Notes: generated by a model not told the origin, from the sequence alone. DNA of 64,000 bases from Chloroherpetonaceae bacterium (GCA_033763895.1 JANRJQ010000004.1:186001-250000); one strand, 5' to 3'. Shown: positions 1 to 8,535, counted from the stretch's first letter. Numbers and translations are program-made.

Positions 1-2
1 AG

Positions 3-278
3 CGTATTGATGAATCCCCCGCGGCAAATAAGAGCGATGCATACTACGCCGTAATTGAAGTTTCGGATACCGGCAAAGGAATTTCAAAAGAAAACCTTGA
101 TAAAATCTTTGATCCCTTTTTTACCACAAAACCGGTTGGGCAAGGCACAGGACTTGGTCTTTCAATTTCTTATCAAATCATTCAAAAGCACAAAGGGAAA
201 ATCAATGTAAAAAGTGAAGTCGGTAAAGGCACCACTTTTACCGTTCGAATCCCACTCAAACAAAATCAAAAATCTTAG
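3..278 (+). CDS. Sensor histidine kinase, C-terminal end (partial)
   Basis: The open frame enters from the left edge and ends 9 bases before the next start. It encodes the last 91 residues of a GHKL-type kinase ATPase domain. The G1 box (DTGKGI), the F box (IFDPFFTT) and the G2 box (GTGLGLS) are readable in order, followed by the usual closing strand ending in FTVRIPL. The domain binds ATP and phosphorylates a histidine in the missing N-terminal part. The next gene is a response regulator on the same strand, so the two very likely form a sensor-regulator pair. The sensory part lies outside the window and the signal is unknown. Confidence 0.9.
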   Translation, partial: RIDESPAANKSDAYYAVIEVSDTGKGISKENLDKIFDPFFTTKPVGQGTGLGLSISYQIIQKHKGKINVKSEVGKGTTFTVRIPLKQNQKS

Positions 279-287
279 GAGGAGTTT

Positions 288-1244
288 ATGTCGGCAAAGC
301 CCGAGCTATTGCTTATCGATGATGAGCCTATTGTTTTAGAAACCTTAAAAATTTTGTTTAAGCGCGAGTACTCTGTCTTTACAGCTGAAAGCGGAAGCGC
401 AGCCATAGAAGTATTCAAACAAAATCCAAATATCAAATTAGTGATTTGTGACCAGCGAATGCCCGGCATGCTAGGTCACGAAACCTTACGCGAAATCAAG
501 TCTATTCGGCCACACTCGATTCGCATCTTGCTTACAGGCTATTCAGATCTCGAGGCGGTAATTCAATCAGTGAATTCGGGGGAAGTCTTTCGGTATATCA
601 ATAAGCCGTGGGACTCAGAAAAATTGCTTCATGTGGTTAGGCTTGGTTTTCAAATCAATGAGAAACTTGAAGCTGTAGAGCGAGAAGCCCTTCAACGAAA
701 ATTGAAGGTCGCCGAGCAACAATTGGCGCAATCAAGTCCGCCAAGCGTTTTGTATGTCTCTCAAAATGGGGATAACGCTGCGCATATTTCAGCGCTTTTA
801 GGTAAGGAATTTATTTTTCGATTGGCGTCCTCTCCTGATACCGCCCTTCAAACACTTTCACAGCATAGCATTTCAGTCATTTTAAGCGATATCGATTTCG
901 CCGAAGGCGACCCAATTGAATTCCTGAGCGCCATATCACATGAGTATCCCAATTCCGTTGCAATGATTTATACATCGATTCGCGATGCTGCTCTTGCAAT
1001 TCGTGCAATCAATGAACTAAATGTGTTCCGATATCTCGTTCGCCCAACCGACGATACAAAACTCATTTCTCTTATCCGAGAGGCCGCAAACCTTTCAAAA
1101 CTTCGAGAGAATCAACTCTCTGGCAATGCGTCGAAAATTGGTAAAGATATTGCACCGGAACATAGCGATACCTCATTTCTTAAAAGACGTATCGAGTCAA
1201 GCCCTTACTTACTTCGCCTTAGAGCACTTCGCGCCAATTCTTAA
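288..1244 (+). CDS. Response regulator with two receiver domains, no output domain
   Basis: A 318-residue protein with a strong ribosome site (GGAGGAG) just before the ATG. Residues about 6-120 form a complete receiver domain: acidic pair D11-D12, phospho-acceptor D55 in ICDQRMPG, T83 and K106 in the INKPW motif. Receivers with RMPG and NKPW motifs are common in RpfG-like and hybrid regulators. A short helical linker follows, then a second receiver-like fold (about residues 153-270) that keeps an Asp in ILSDID but has lost the acidic pair (VLYVSQNG), so it is probably not phosphorylated normally. No DNA-binding, HD-GYP or GGDEF domain is seen. It probably takes phosphate from the kinase ending upstream and signals by protein contact. 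Confidence 0.9.
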   Translation: MSAKPELLLIDDEPIVLETLKILFKREYSVFTAESGSAAIEVFKQNPNIKLVICDQRMPGMLGHETLREIKSIRPHSIRILLTGYSDLEAVIQSVNSGEVFRYINKPWDSEKLLHVVRLGFQINEKLEAVEREALQRKLKVAEQQLAQSSPPSVLYVSQNGDNAAHISALLGKEFIFRLASSPDTALQTLSQHSISVILSDIDFAEGDPIEFLSAISHEYPNSVAMIYTSIRDAALAIRAINELNVFRYLVRPTDDTKLISLIREAANLSKLRENQLSGNASKIGKDIAPEHSDTSFLKRRIESSPYLLRLRALRANS

Positions 1245-1255
1245 TTCAATCAACA

Positions 1256-2623
1256 ATGAAAAAAATCGTCATCATTGGAAACGGGATCACCGGCATCACC
1301 GCCGCGCGTGAAATCCGAAAGCGCTCGGAGTATGACATTACGGTTATCTCCGGAGAATCGCACCATCACTTCTCTCGCCCAGCCTTGATGTATATCTATA
1401 TGGGTCACATGAGGGCAGAACATACAAAGCCTTATGAAGATTGGTTTTGGGATAAAAATCGAATCTCACTTCGTTACGGAACAGTTACAAAGATTGATTT
1501 CACCACAAAGGCCGTATTGTTAGAAAGCGGTGAATCTATCGCTTACGATAAACTGATTCTTGCCACAGGCTCAAAGTCGAATAAATTCGGATGGAAAGGG
1601 CAAGATTTAAAGGGAGTGCAAGGCTTGTATTCACTTCAGGATGTTGAAATGATGGAAGAGAATACAAAGCATTTGGCCAACGGGCGGGGTTCGGCGGTTG
1701 TAGTTGGTGGTGGCCTTATCGGAATCGAAGTCGCGGAGATGCTCCACTCCCGACATATTCCTGTTACGTTTCTTGTTCGAGAAAATATTTATTGGGGGAA
1801 CATCCTTCCCGAAGAAGAAGGGAAATTGGTTGAGCGGCATATTCGTGCACAGGGCATCGATTTGCGGCTTTCATCTGAGCTTCAAGAAATAACTTCTGAT
1901 AGCAACGGCAGAGCCCGCTCCGTGATTACTAAAAATGGTGAAGAGTTAAATGCCCAGTTCGTTGCCCTAACCGCCGGAGTTTCACCCAATACCGATTTGG
2001 TAAAAGGAACTGACGTTGAAGTTAAGAGAGGCATCTTGGTTAATGAATTTCTCGAAACCAATCTCCCTGATGTTTATGCCGCCGGCGATTGCGCAGAACT
2101 GAAAATTAGCGATGGCACAAGTAAAGTTGAGCAGCTTTGGTACACCGGCCGTATGCAAGCCGAAGCCTTAGCTAAAACCATTTGCGGCAACCGAACAAAG
2201 TATCAGCGAGGAATCTGGTTCAACTCAGCAAAATTTTTCGACATCGAATATCAAACCTATGGCTTTGTAGCCAATAAAGTTCGTGACGGAGAATCTCATT
2301 TTTATTGGGAAGATGCAAGTGGGACGAAATCTTTCCGAATTGTCTTTCAAAATGCATCAAAGGTAGTCACCGGTGTCAATACCTTTGGAATCAGGCAACG
2401 GCAAGCTGTTTGGCAGCGATGGATTGCCGAGGAAAGAAAGATTACCGATGTCCTTACGGATTTAGGTGAAGCCAATTTTGATCCGGAGTTTTATAAACAA
2501 TACGAACCCGAAATCATTTCGAAGTTCAATCAAGATTACCCCGAGTCGGTAGTTACACTTCGCCGCGCAAAGGGTCTTTTTTCAAAATTGCAGGTCAAGT
2601 TTTCTCCAATCTTAACTCGTTAA
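1256..2623 (+). CDS. FAD-dependent NAD(P)H oxidoreductase (NirB N-terminal/rubredoxin reductase-like)
   Basis: A 455-residue pyridine-nucleotide-disulfide-type flavoprotein. The N-terminus carries the FAD dinucleotide motif GNGITG. A second Rossmann motif (VVVGGGLIGIEVAEML, about residues 146-162) binds NAD(P)H. The FAD-ribityl motif appears as VYAAGDCAE. There is no redox CxxC, so it is the nitrite-reductase/ferredoxin-reductase subtype that passes electrons to an iron-sulfur partner. The C-terminal 130 residues form the dimer domain. The stop is 4 bases before the start of a polyferredoxin membrane protein, which is its likely electron acceptor. No clear Shine-Dalgarno precedes the ATG. The physiological substrate is unknown. 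Confidence 0.85.
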   Translation: MKKIVIIGNGITGITAAREIRKRSEYDITVISGESHHHFSRPALMYIYMGHMRAEHTKPYEDWFWDKNRISLRYGTVTKIDFTTKAVLLESGESIAYDKLILATGSKSNKFGWKGQDLKGVQGLYSLQDVEMMEENTKHLANGRGSAVVVGGGLIGIEVAEMLHSRHIPVTFLVRENIYWGNILPEEEGKLVERHIRAQGIDLRLSSELQEITSDSNGRARSVITKNGEELNAQFVALTAGVSPNTDLVKGTDVEVKRGILVNEFLETNLPDVYAAGDCAELKISDGTSKVEQLWYTGRMQAEALAKTICGNRTKYQRGIWFNSAKFFDIEYQTYGFVANKVRDGESHFYWEDASGTKSFRIVFQNASKVVTGVNTFGIRQRQAVWQRWIAEERKITDVLTDLGEANFDPEFYKQYEPEIISKFNQDYPESVVTLRRAKGLFSKLQVKFSPILTR

Positions 2624-2627
2624 ACCT

Positions 2628-4163
2628 ATGTCACAATCTTTACTTAAAAGCGTTCGGAGTTTTGGCCTTATACTCTTTCTCATCGGCCTTTTCACTTTTT
2701 CTCTATCACTTTTCTTAGGTACCTATAGCCTAACAGAAGACATACTCACAGGTTCTGTAACAAGCAGCAGCGATCGTGAAAAACTCTCTTTGGCGTTGAA
2801 ACCGATGCTGGATAAAACCTATTCCAATCAGTTTGAATTTGTTCGTGAATACCACGCTCTTTTCAATGATCTTAATGAAACAGCTAAGCGTGAAGGAAAA
2901 TGGGGCGAAGTGATTTACGCTGACTATTCTTTCATCTTAACCAAAAATTCAACGCAAGGTTTTTTAAGAGAAAATCAAGCGAGTCTATTTTTTTTCGCCA
3001 TCATTATCACTCTTCTGGGTGCTTTGCTTTACATCCTTCCAAATTTTTCTTTGCTTGGAATTGCAGGAATAAAAAATAATGGTGTTTGGAGCAATCCGGC
3101 TTCCAATTGCAGTTGGCTTGGATTTCTTTCCGCCGCTTATCTCATTGGCTTTTACATGTTTCTTTATTTCTACCCCGAATACATCACAGGCTGGGTTTTA
3201 TTGGTCGAACCGGTTTCGCTATTTCTTTCTGGTAAACCGGCAGACCAATGGTTTTTATATGGCTTTCTCTACACGGCATCTGCGTTGGTAATGGGCGTGA
3301 GAATGTTTACGAAGTATCGCCATAGCAATTATCAATTGCTCCGTACGGCTTCTGTCATGTTCTTTCAATCGGCATTTGCATTTCTGATTCCTGAAATACT
3401 CAAGTCTCTCAATCTTCCCTCAAGAGATTTGAAGAACATTTTCCCGCTTGACTATTCCTTTTTCTACGACTACAATCTGAATTATCTCTCCTCAAGTGGA
3501 ACTTTAGGGCTCTTTATGCTTTTTTGGGGCGTGGTACTTTTTGTTTTGGGCGTTCCGATTATGACTTACTTTTTTGGAAAAAGATGGTATTGCTCTTGGG
3601 TTTGCGGTTGCGGAGGTTTAGCAGAAACTTTGGGTGATCCCTATCGCCAACTCTCCGATAAATCGCTCAAAGCGTGGAAGGTTGAACGCATCCTAATTCA
3701 TAGTGTGCTTGTGTTTTCCGCTGTTCTCCTCACCTTTTCATTGTATTCCTACTTTACTCATGAATCCTCATTGCTTGGAGTTGAAACGTGGCGAGTTCGT
3801 CAAGCGTATGGATTTTTAATTGGTGCCGTTTTTTCAGGCGTTGTTGGAACAGGTTTTTATCCGGTAATGGGAAGCCGCGTGTGGTGCCGTTTTGGTTGCC
3901 CGCTTGCGGCGTATCTTGGAATTATTCAACGCTTCAAATCACGATTCCGTATCACAACCAACGGCGGCCAATGCATCTCTTGCGGCAACTGCTCAACTTA
4001 TTGCGAAATGGGTATCGATGTTCGTGCCTATGCACAGCGAGGTGAAAACATTGTTCGCTCGTCATGTGTTGGTTGCGGCGTTTGTGCGGCTGTTTGCCCT
4101 CGTGGCGTATTGAGCCTTGAAAATGGGCCGGAAGAATTTCGTTTGCAAGAACTGATTAAGTAA
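2628..4163 (+). CDS. NosR/NapH/CcoG-like membrane 4Fe-4S electron-transfer protein
   Basis: A 511-residue membrane protein with several hydrophobic helices. A long extramembrane segment lies between the first helix (about residues 10-35) and the second (about 120-140). Near residue 320 it has the NapH/NosR-type signature RWYCSWVCGCGG, with a matching VWCRFGCPLAAYLG near residue 420. Two ferredoxin clusters follow: CISCGNCSTYC (about 449-459) and CVGCGVCAAVCP (about 480-491). Proteins of this class move electrons between the quinone pool and soluble or periplasmic acceptors. Its immediate position after the flavoprotein suggests a two-protein NAD(P)H-to-membrane relay. It lacks an obvious NosR flavin domain and no nos or nap gene is nearby, so its exact partner is unresolved. 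Confidence 0.8.
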   Translation: MSQSLLKSVRSFGLILFLIGLFTFSLSLFLGTYSLTEDILTGSVTSSSDREKLSLALKPMLDKTYSNQFEFVREYHALFNDLNETAKREGKWGEVIYADYSFILTKNSTQGFLRENQASLFFFAIIITLLGALLYILPNFSLLGIAGIKNNGVWSNPASNCSWLGFLSAAYLIGFYMFLYFYPEYITGWVLLVEPVSLFLSGKPADQWFLYGFLYTASALVMGVRMFTKYRHSNYQLLRTASVMFFQSAFAFLIPEILKSLNLPSRDLKNIFPLDYSFFYDYNLNYLSSSGTLGLFMLFWGVVLFVLGVPIMTYFFGKRWYCSWVCGCGGLAETLGDPYRQLSDKSLKAWKVERILIHSVLVFSAVLLTFSLYSYFTHESSLLGVETWRVRQAYGFLIGAVFSGVVGTGFYPVMGSRVWCRFGCPLAAYLGIIQRFKSRFRITTNGGQCISCGNCSTYCEMGIDVRAYAQRGENIVRSSCVGCGVCAAVCPRGVLSLENGPEEFRLQELIK

Positions 4164-4234
4164 CATTTTTCAGTTAAGTTTAATTCTAAGTTCAATAGTT
4201 CACAATTTCATTTTTTTATTTAATTCAATCTTAA

Positions 4235-4567
4235 ATGGAAACCTATTACAATCCCGCCGATTTGGCGAAGTTTGCCGAAGTCGGCGAAGGCAATAAAGAA
4301 TTAATGAATAAGTTTTTCGCTTGGTATGGCGCAGTATTCGCAGAAGGTGCGCTTTCAGAGCGAGAAAAAGCCCTCATTGCTTTAGCCGTTGCTCATGCCG
4401 TTCAATGCCCTTATTGTATTGATGCGTATTCTCAAGAATCGCTTGCAAAAGGGGCTACTCTCGAGCAAATGACGGAAGCCGTTCATGTTGCGGGAGCAAT
4501 CAAAGGTGGTGCTGCAATTGTTCACGGGGTGCAGATGAGAAATGTCGTTAAAAAAATTTCAATGTAA
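4235..4567 (+). CDS. AhpD-like peroxidase, arsenosugar-associated type
   Basis: A 110-residue protein of the carboxymuconolactone decarboxylase/AhpD fold. The redox motif CPYCIDAYSQESL sits in the middle, followed by the typical helix pair with EAVHVAGAIKGGAAIVHG. The CxxC and downstream His are the catalytic residues of AhpD-type alkylhydroperoxidases. It lies 9 bases upstream of an ArsS-like radical SAM gene. A small AhpD relative of this form is a known neighbour of arsS in arsenosugar clusters, which supports that assignment. The start is ATG 70 bases after the previous stop, without a strong ribosome site. A general antioxidant role cannot be excluded. Confidence 0.8.
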   Translation: METYYNPADLAKFAEVGEGNKELMNKFFAWYGAVFAEGALSEREKALIALAVAHAVQCPYCIDAYSQESLAKGATLEQMTEAVHVAGAIKGGAAIVHGVQMRNVVKKISM

Positions 4568-4576
4568 CCTTAACAT

Positions 4577-5623
4577 ATGTCTTCAACTCATAAAAGTATG
4601 AAGGCCTTAGGAAATCCTTTGGCCGATACACAGGTGCAGCTCGATGTTATTGAACATAAAGTGGAGCTGCCGCTCTTTCATGAAAAGTATCAAGAAACGG
4701 GTGAGAAGGAGCTTCGCGCAACCGGAATTGATATTTTCCAAATCAATGTTGGTAAGCTCTGCAATCAAACCTGTAAACACTGTCATGTCGATGCCGGACC
4801 AGACCGCCGTGAAATCATGACACGCGAGACATTCGAACTTTGCTTGAAAGCACTGGCTTCATCAAAAATTCAAACAGTTGATCTCACCGGTGGCGCACCT
4901 GAAATGAACCCCGACTTCCGTTGGTTTGTGCAAGAAGTAAAAAAATTAGGCCGTCATGTAATGGTTCGGTCAAATCTCACCATCCTTGTCGCCAATGGCT
5001 TTACAGATTTACCAGAGTTCTTTGCTCAAAATGAAGTTGAAGTTATCTCATCACTCCCGCATTACACGCCTTCACTAACCGATAAGCAACGAGGCGATCA
5101 TGTTTTCGAGCGCTCCATCGAAGCAATGAAACGTCTAAACGCCTTGGGATATGGAAAGCCGGATAGTGCTTTGAAATTCAACTTGGTTTATAATCCTGTC
5201 GGTGCGTTTCTTCCGCCAAGCCAATCTTCACTAGAAAAAGATTACAAACGCGAATTATGGAATAAGCACGGCGTTGTGTTTAATAGCCTTTACACTATAA
5301 CCAATATGCCCATCAGCCGATTTCTCGATTATCTCCTGATCAGTGGTAATTATGAATCGTACATGACAAAACTGGTTTCGCTTTTTAACCCTGCAGCTGC
5401 TAAAAATGTGATGTGCAGAAATACCATCTCCATCAGTTGGGACGGATTTCTTTATGATTGCGATTTCAATCAAATGCTCGATCTCCATCTCTTGCCCGGC
5501 AACGCCCGCCACATCCGCGATTTCGATTCGCTCGCGCTTGGCACGCGTAAAATTGCGACCGATCAGCATTGCTACGGCTGCACCGCAGGCTCCGGGTCGA
5601 GTTGCGGCGGAGCTACGACTTAA
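4577..5623 (+). CDS. arsS: Radical SAM protein, ArsS family (arsenosugar biosynthesis)
   Basis: A 348-residue radical SAM enzyme. The cluster motif is CNQTCKHCH near residue 62-70, in the context NVGKLCNQTCKHCHVDAGP that marks this family. DLTGGAPEMNPDF is the glycine-rich SAM-binding strand. The C-terminal tail HCYGCTAGSGSSCGG is the family's cysteine-rich end; in some relatives one of these positions is selenocysteine, while here it is cysteine and the gene ends at an ordinary TAA. ArsS joins the 5'-deoxyadenosyl group of SAM to dimethylarsenite, the first step after ArsM methylation. No arsM lies in the window. It is flanked by an AhpD-like gene and a glycosyltransferase, so the three probably form one unit. 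Confidence 0.85.
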   Translation: MSSTHKSMKALGNPLADTQVQLDVIEHKVELPLFHEKYQETGEKELRATGIDIFQINVGKLCNQTCKHCHVDAGPDRREIMTRETFELCLKALASSKIQTVDLTGGAPEMNPDFRWFVQEVKKLGRHVMVRSNLTILVANGFTDLPEFFAQNEVEVISSLPHYTPSLTDKQRGDHVFERSIEAMKRLNALGYGKPDSALKFNLVYNPVGAFLPPSQSSLEKDYKRELWNKHGVVFNSLYTITNMPISRFLDYLLISGNYESYMTKLVSLFNPAAAKNVMCRNTISISWDGFLYDCDFNQMLDLHLLPGNARHIRDFDSLALGTRKIATDQHCYGCTAGSGSSCGGATT

Positions 5624-5647
5624 TGATTTCAACCCAATAGCCGCTTC

Positions 5648-6334
5648 ATGAAAACTGTTGTCATTATCCCGGCTTATAACGAACAAGCCTCTATTGGGAA
5701 AGTCATCGCCGATATCCCGAAAGAATGGGTTCATACCATTATTGTCGTTGATAATAACTCAACCGATAACACGCGCTTAGTGGCTGAAGAGGCCGGTGCC
5801 CGTGTGGTTTTTGAACCCATTCGTGGGTATGGCCGCGCGTGTTTGAAGGGGATTGCCTCCGCTTCTGAACTCCACCCGGATGTCATTCTTTTTTTAGATG
5901 GCGATTACTCCGACTTTCCCGAAGAAATCCCTTTGCTTCTCAAACCGATTTTAGAAAGAGATGTTGATTTGGTCATCGGCTCGCGAATTAGTGGCAACGC
6001 CGAACTAGGCGCCCTATTGCCTCAAGCACGTTTTGGCAATTGGCTATCCACGCGTCTCATTCAATGGTTTTGGGGTTATCGTTTCACCGATCTCGGCCCG
6101 TTTCGAGCCATTCGCTGGAATTCACTTCAAGCTTTGAAAATGGAAGACCAAACTTTTGGTTGGACTGTTGAAATGCAAGTAAAAGCGGCCAAACTGAAAC
6201 TCAATACAACCGAGGTTCCTGTGAGCTACAGGAAGCGAATCGGCAAATCAAAAATTACCGGAACAATTTCCGGCACCTTTAAGGCAGGGTACATGATTTT
6301 ATATACAATCTTCAAACATTTCTTTACAAAATAA
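5648..6334 (+). CDS. Family 2 glycosyltransferase (DPM1-like)
   Basis: A 228-residue GT-A glycosyltransferase. The N-terminal nucleotide-sugar strand is VVIIPAYNEQASIG, followed by VDNNSTDNT and the metal-binding motif FLDGDYSD near residue 82-89. TDLGPFRAIR and GWTVEMQVKAAK fit the DPM1/DolP-mannose synthase branch rather than cellulose synthase-like enzymes. No confident membrane helix is present except a mildly hydrophobic C-terminal stretch. It starts 24 bases after arsS on the same strand, so it may add sugar to the arsenosugar product, or it may be a generic polyprenyl-phosphate transferase. The link to arsenic is inferred from position only. Confidence 0.8.
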   Translation: MKTVVIIPAYNEQASIGKVIADIPKEWVHTIIVVDNNSTDNTRLVAEEAGARVVFEPIRGYGRACLKGIASASELHPDVILFLDGDYSDFPEEIPLLLKPILERDVDLVIGSRISGNAELGALLPQARFGNWLSTRLIQWFWGYRFTDLGPFRAIRWNSLQALKMEDQTFGWTVEMQVKAAKLKLNTTEVPVSYRKRIGKSKITGTISGTFKAGYMILYTIFKHFFTK

Positions 6335-6562
6335 TTCCTTTCCTTCTCTTAAGCCTTTTCTTAAACTCTAATAAATGTGATTCAATTTTTTTTCTCTCAA
6401 TAACGAACCAACCCATATTTCACCCCGTGATTCTTTTGTGATAATTCGTGACAATCTTATGTTGAAATGGTGATAAGAGATGAATATCAAATGAATGGCG
6501 TCATTCTTTCCTCAAATTCAAGTAATGATTTAGATGTTTCATAAAATCCTTCGAATCAACTC

Positions 6563-7414
6563 ATGCTAAATAAACAGCGGTTCTCTTTTCTAATCATTTT
6601 CGGAATGATGTTTTTTTTGAATTCGGAATCGTTCGCAGGCGGAGGTTGGACACGCAAACCTCAGTCCGTTTATACAAAGCTTGGCTACAGTTTTGTTTCA
6701 ACCAATCAGTTTTCGACCATCGAAGACGTGAAAATTGAAACGGCTCCTTTCTTTTTGAGATCCTTCGACTTATTTGTGGAGTATGGCTTGATTGACCAAT
6801 TGACACTCCAAGTGAACTTCCCACTGCTTCGAAGCGCCAACTTTGAAACCACAGAAACAGCTTCCGGCATAGGCGACTTGTTACTTGAATTGAAATATGG
6901 CCTCATCCAAGGCGATTTTCCAGTAGCCATCGGTTTTGGAATCGATATGCCAACCGGTGACAGCGAAGCCATCGGTCGCCTCAAAGATGGGAGCGGCGGC
7001 TTTGTACGGTTGCCCACCGGCGATGGTGAATGGAATTTCTGGACAAGACTTTACGCCTCTCACTCCTTCTATCCTCTCCCGGCATATATCAGCATTGATG
7101 TTGGTTACAATTTCCGTACAAACGGTTTCACGAATCAATACACGGTTGGGGTGGAAGTCGGGTATCAATTTTTTGATGCGCTTTGGTTAATCGGTCGTTT
7201 TCGCCGTATCGCACTAAATGGCACACCCAATTTTGCGAAATCTGGCGCGATTGGTTTGGGTGAAGGGGTTGAATTCAATGCTCTTGGGGTAAGTGCCTCA
7301 TACGCCATAACCCGAAACTTTAGCCTTACGGCCGATGTCATTGGCGGTTTTGGAACTTTGAAAAACATTTATGCAGCGCCGAGTTTCGGAATCGGTTTCT
7401 CATTTGAGATTTAA
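6563..7414 (+). CDS. Predicted outer-membrane beta-barrel protein
   Basis: A 283-residue protein. It starts with a classical signal peptide (residues about 1-25: basic start, FLIIFGMMFFL core, SFAG cleavage region). The rest alternates polar and aromatic residues in short strands broken by glycine turns and closes with GIGFSFEI, a terminal aromatic strand typical of outer-membrane barrels. Segments such as VNFPLLRS, GIGDLLLELKYGL and GFGIDMPTGD resemble the MetA-pathway (phenol degradation) transporter-like barrel family. It is followed by a lipoprotein gene 30 bases on, so both may be co-transcribed. The 228-base gap before it holds no other gene that I can see. Substrate unknown. Confidence 0.7.
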   Translation: MLNKQRFSFLIIFGMMFFLNSESFAGGGWTRKPQSVYTKLGYSFVSTNQFSTIEDVKIETAPFFLRSFDLFVEYGLIDQLTLQVNFPLLRSANFETTETASGIGDLLLELKYGLIQGDFPVAIGFGIDMPTGDSEAIGRLKDGSGGFVRLPTGDGEWNFWTRLYASHSFYPLPAYISIDVGYNFRTNGFTNQYTVGVEVGYQFFDALWLIGRFRRIALNGTPNFAKSGAIGLGEGVEFNALGVSASYAITRNFSLTADVIGGFGTLKNIYAAPSFGIGFSFEI

Positions 7415-7444
7415 TTGTACGATTAAAAATAATAGAAAGTGGCT

Positions 7445-7909
7445 ATGACAACTTATTCACGACTTTGGTTTCTATCATTCGTAATGTTGGTAATGTTCAG
7501 TTGCAGCGATTCCGCTCAACCTGTTGAAATTCAACCTTCACCAATAGACTTGAACAATGCTGTAGTTATCAAATCGGGGACTTTCACCGGACAAAACAGC
7601 TACATAACAAGCGGAAGTGTCCAAATTCTGCGTGCTCAAGATGGCTCGCATTTTCTCAAAACCGGTGAAGATTTTCGCGTTGATGGAGGTGCCGGATCAA
7701 TTTCAATTTGGCTTTCAAAATCAAGTGCCAATTTGCAAGTTGGAAACAGTGCAGCGAATATCAAACTGGGCACAATTCAATCTCGCTTTTCAGGTGTTTA
7801 TACTTATAGCATTCCCGCTCCGGAGTTATTGGACTTCACGCATGTCGTGACTTTTTGCGATGGCGCCCGTGTTAATTTCGGATTTTCTCAACTGAAAAAT
7901 CCGGAATGA
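7445..7909 (+). CDS. DM13-domain lipoprotein
   Basis: A 154-residue protein from the ATG at 7445; a GTG at 7439 in frame is the alternative. The N-terminus is a lipoprotein signal: hydrophobic core then the lipobox-like LVMFSC. The mature part matches the DM13 fold: KSGTFTGQN, TSGSVQILRAQDGSHFL, a central strand pair with IWLSKSS, YTYSIPAPELLDFTHVV and the conserved cysteine strand TFCDGARVNFGFSQL near the C-terminus. DM13 domains have been proposed to carry redox centres through that cysteine, but their role in bacteria is not settled. It is probably anchored in the outer membrane beside the barrel encoded upstream. Confidence 0.75.
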   Translation: MTTYSRLWFLSFVMLVMFSCSDSAQPVEIQPSPIDLNNAVVIKSGTFTGQNSYITSGSVQILRAQDGSHFLKTGEDFRVDGGAGSISIWLSKSSANLQVGNSAANIKLGTIQSRFSGVYTYSIPAPELLDFTHVVTFCDGARVNFGFSQLKNPE

Positions 7910-8535
7910 AAAATTTCAGATCTTAATTCTTTTGCACCCTTATGAGACTGTAAAATTCAAATTACAGTGTCTAATCATTTGAAATTTTATATTATAATTT
8001 TCTATACCCTATCTGAAAAAGCAATAAACTAAAGCGTTCTATTGTTTTCTATTCTATACTATTTGCCCCAGTATTCAAGACTACGGAGGTTTTCAATTGG
8101 CTTTGTAGAGGGTCTTCATGTGGAAAAAAAGTTGTGATAAATCGTTTAGGGATTGATAAAAATTATAAAAAGAGACTTAAAAATCTCCTAAAATAAAAAA
8201 AGCGGGTATTTCTACCCGCTTCTTCCAATTAACTATGACAATGAGAAGTCAAAGAACACAAAGAACACTTTTGAAAATACACATTTACGGTGACTCTTAC
8301 AACTTTATGGAGGGATTTATTTCAAATACATTGAAGTAAATAAAGTAAAACGAATTCACACCTTATTTTTTTAGGTAAAGAAATTTATTTAATCAATTAA
8401 ATGACGGTAATAGTTTTTACGAGGTTTTATTTTGGGTGTTGCAAAAAATATTTGTTTTAAACTCAATCCAACTAACTTCAAACTCTTCTCTCACTTGTGT
8501 ATTTTTCAAGCTAGACCTCATCAAATAAATTGATT
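7910..8535. other. 626-base intergenic region upstream of dnaE
   Basis: No open frame of credible length on either strand. It holds an imperfect hairpin just after the DM13 gene (ACTGTAA at 7947-7953 pairing with TTACAGT at 7962-7968) without a T-run, so a poor terminator. It also holds a strong hairpin at 8201-8220, listed separately. The part nearest dnaE is very AT-rich and probably contains its promoter, but I could not choose a single -35/-10 pair. Confidence 0.6.
8194..8220 (-). terminator. Hairpin with T-run on the - strand
   Basis: AGCGGGTA (8201-8208) pairs perfectly with TACCCGCT (8213-8220) around a 4-base loop. Read on the - strand, the stem is followed by seven T residues (the A-run at 8194-8201 on +), a classic intrinsic terminator. 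On the + strand only TCTTCC follows. Both neighbouring genes are on +, so the orientation is unexpected unless an unannotated - strand transcript ends here or it works weakly in both directions. Confidence 0.6.

Noticed and set aside
5576-5623. Possible selenocysteine (recoded stop) in the ArsS C-terminus
   Set aside because: All positions of the cysteine-rich tail are coded by cysteine and the gene ends with a normal TAA after GGATT; no in-frame TGA is needed.
5255-5734. 159-codon antisense frame across arsS and the glycosyltransferase
   Set aside because: Both + strand genes are well supported by motifs; the antisense product crosses two gene ends and has no recognisable domain.
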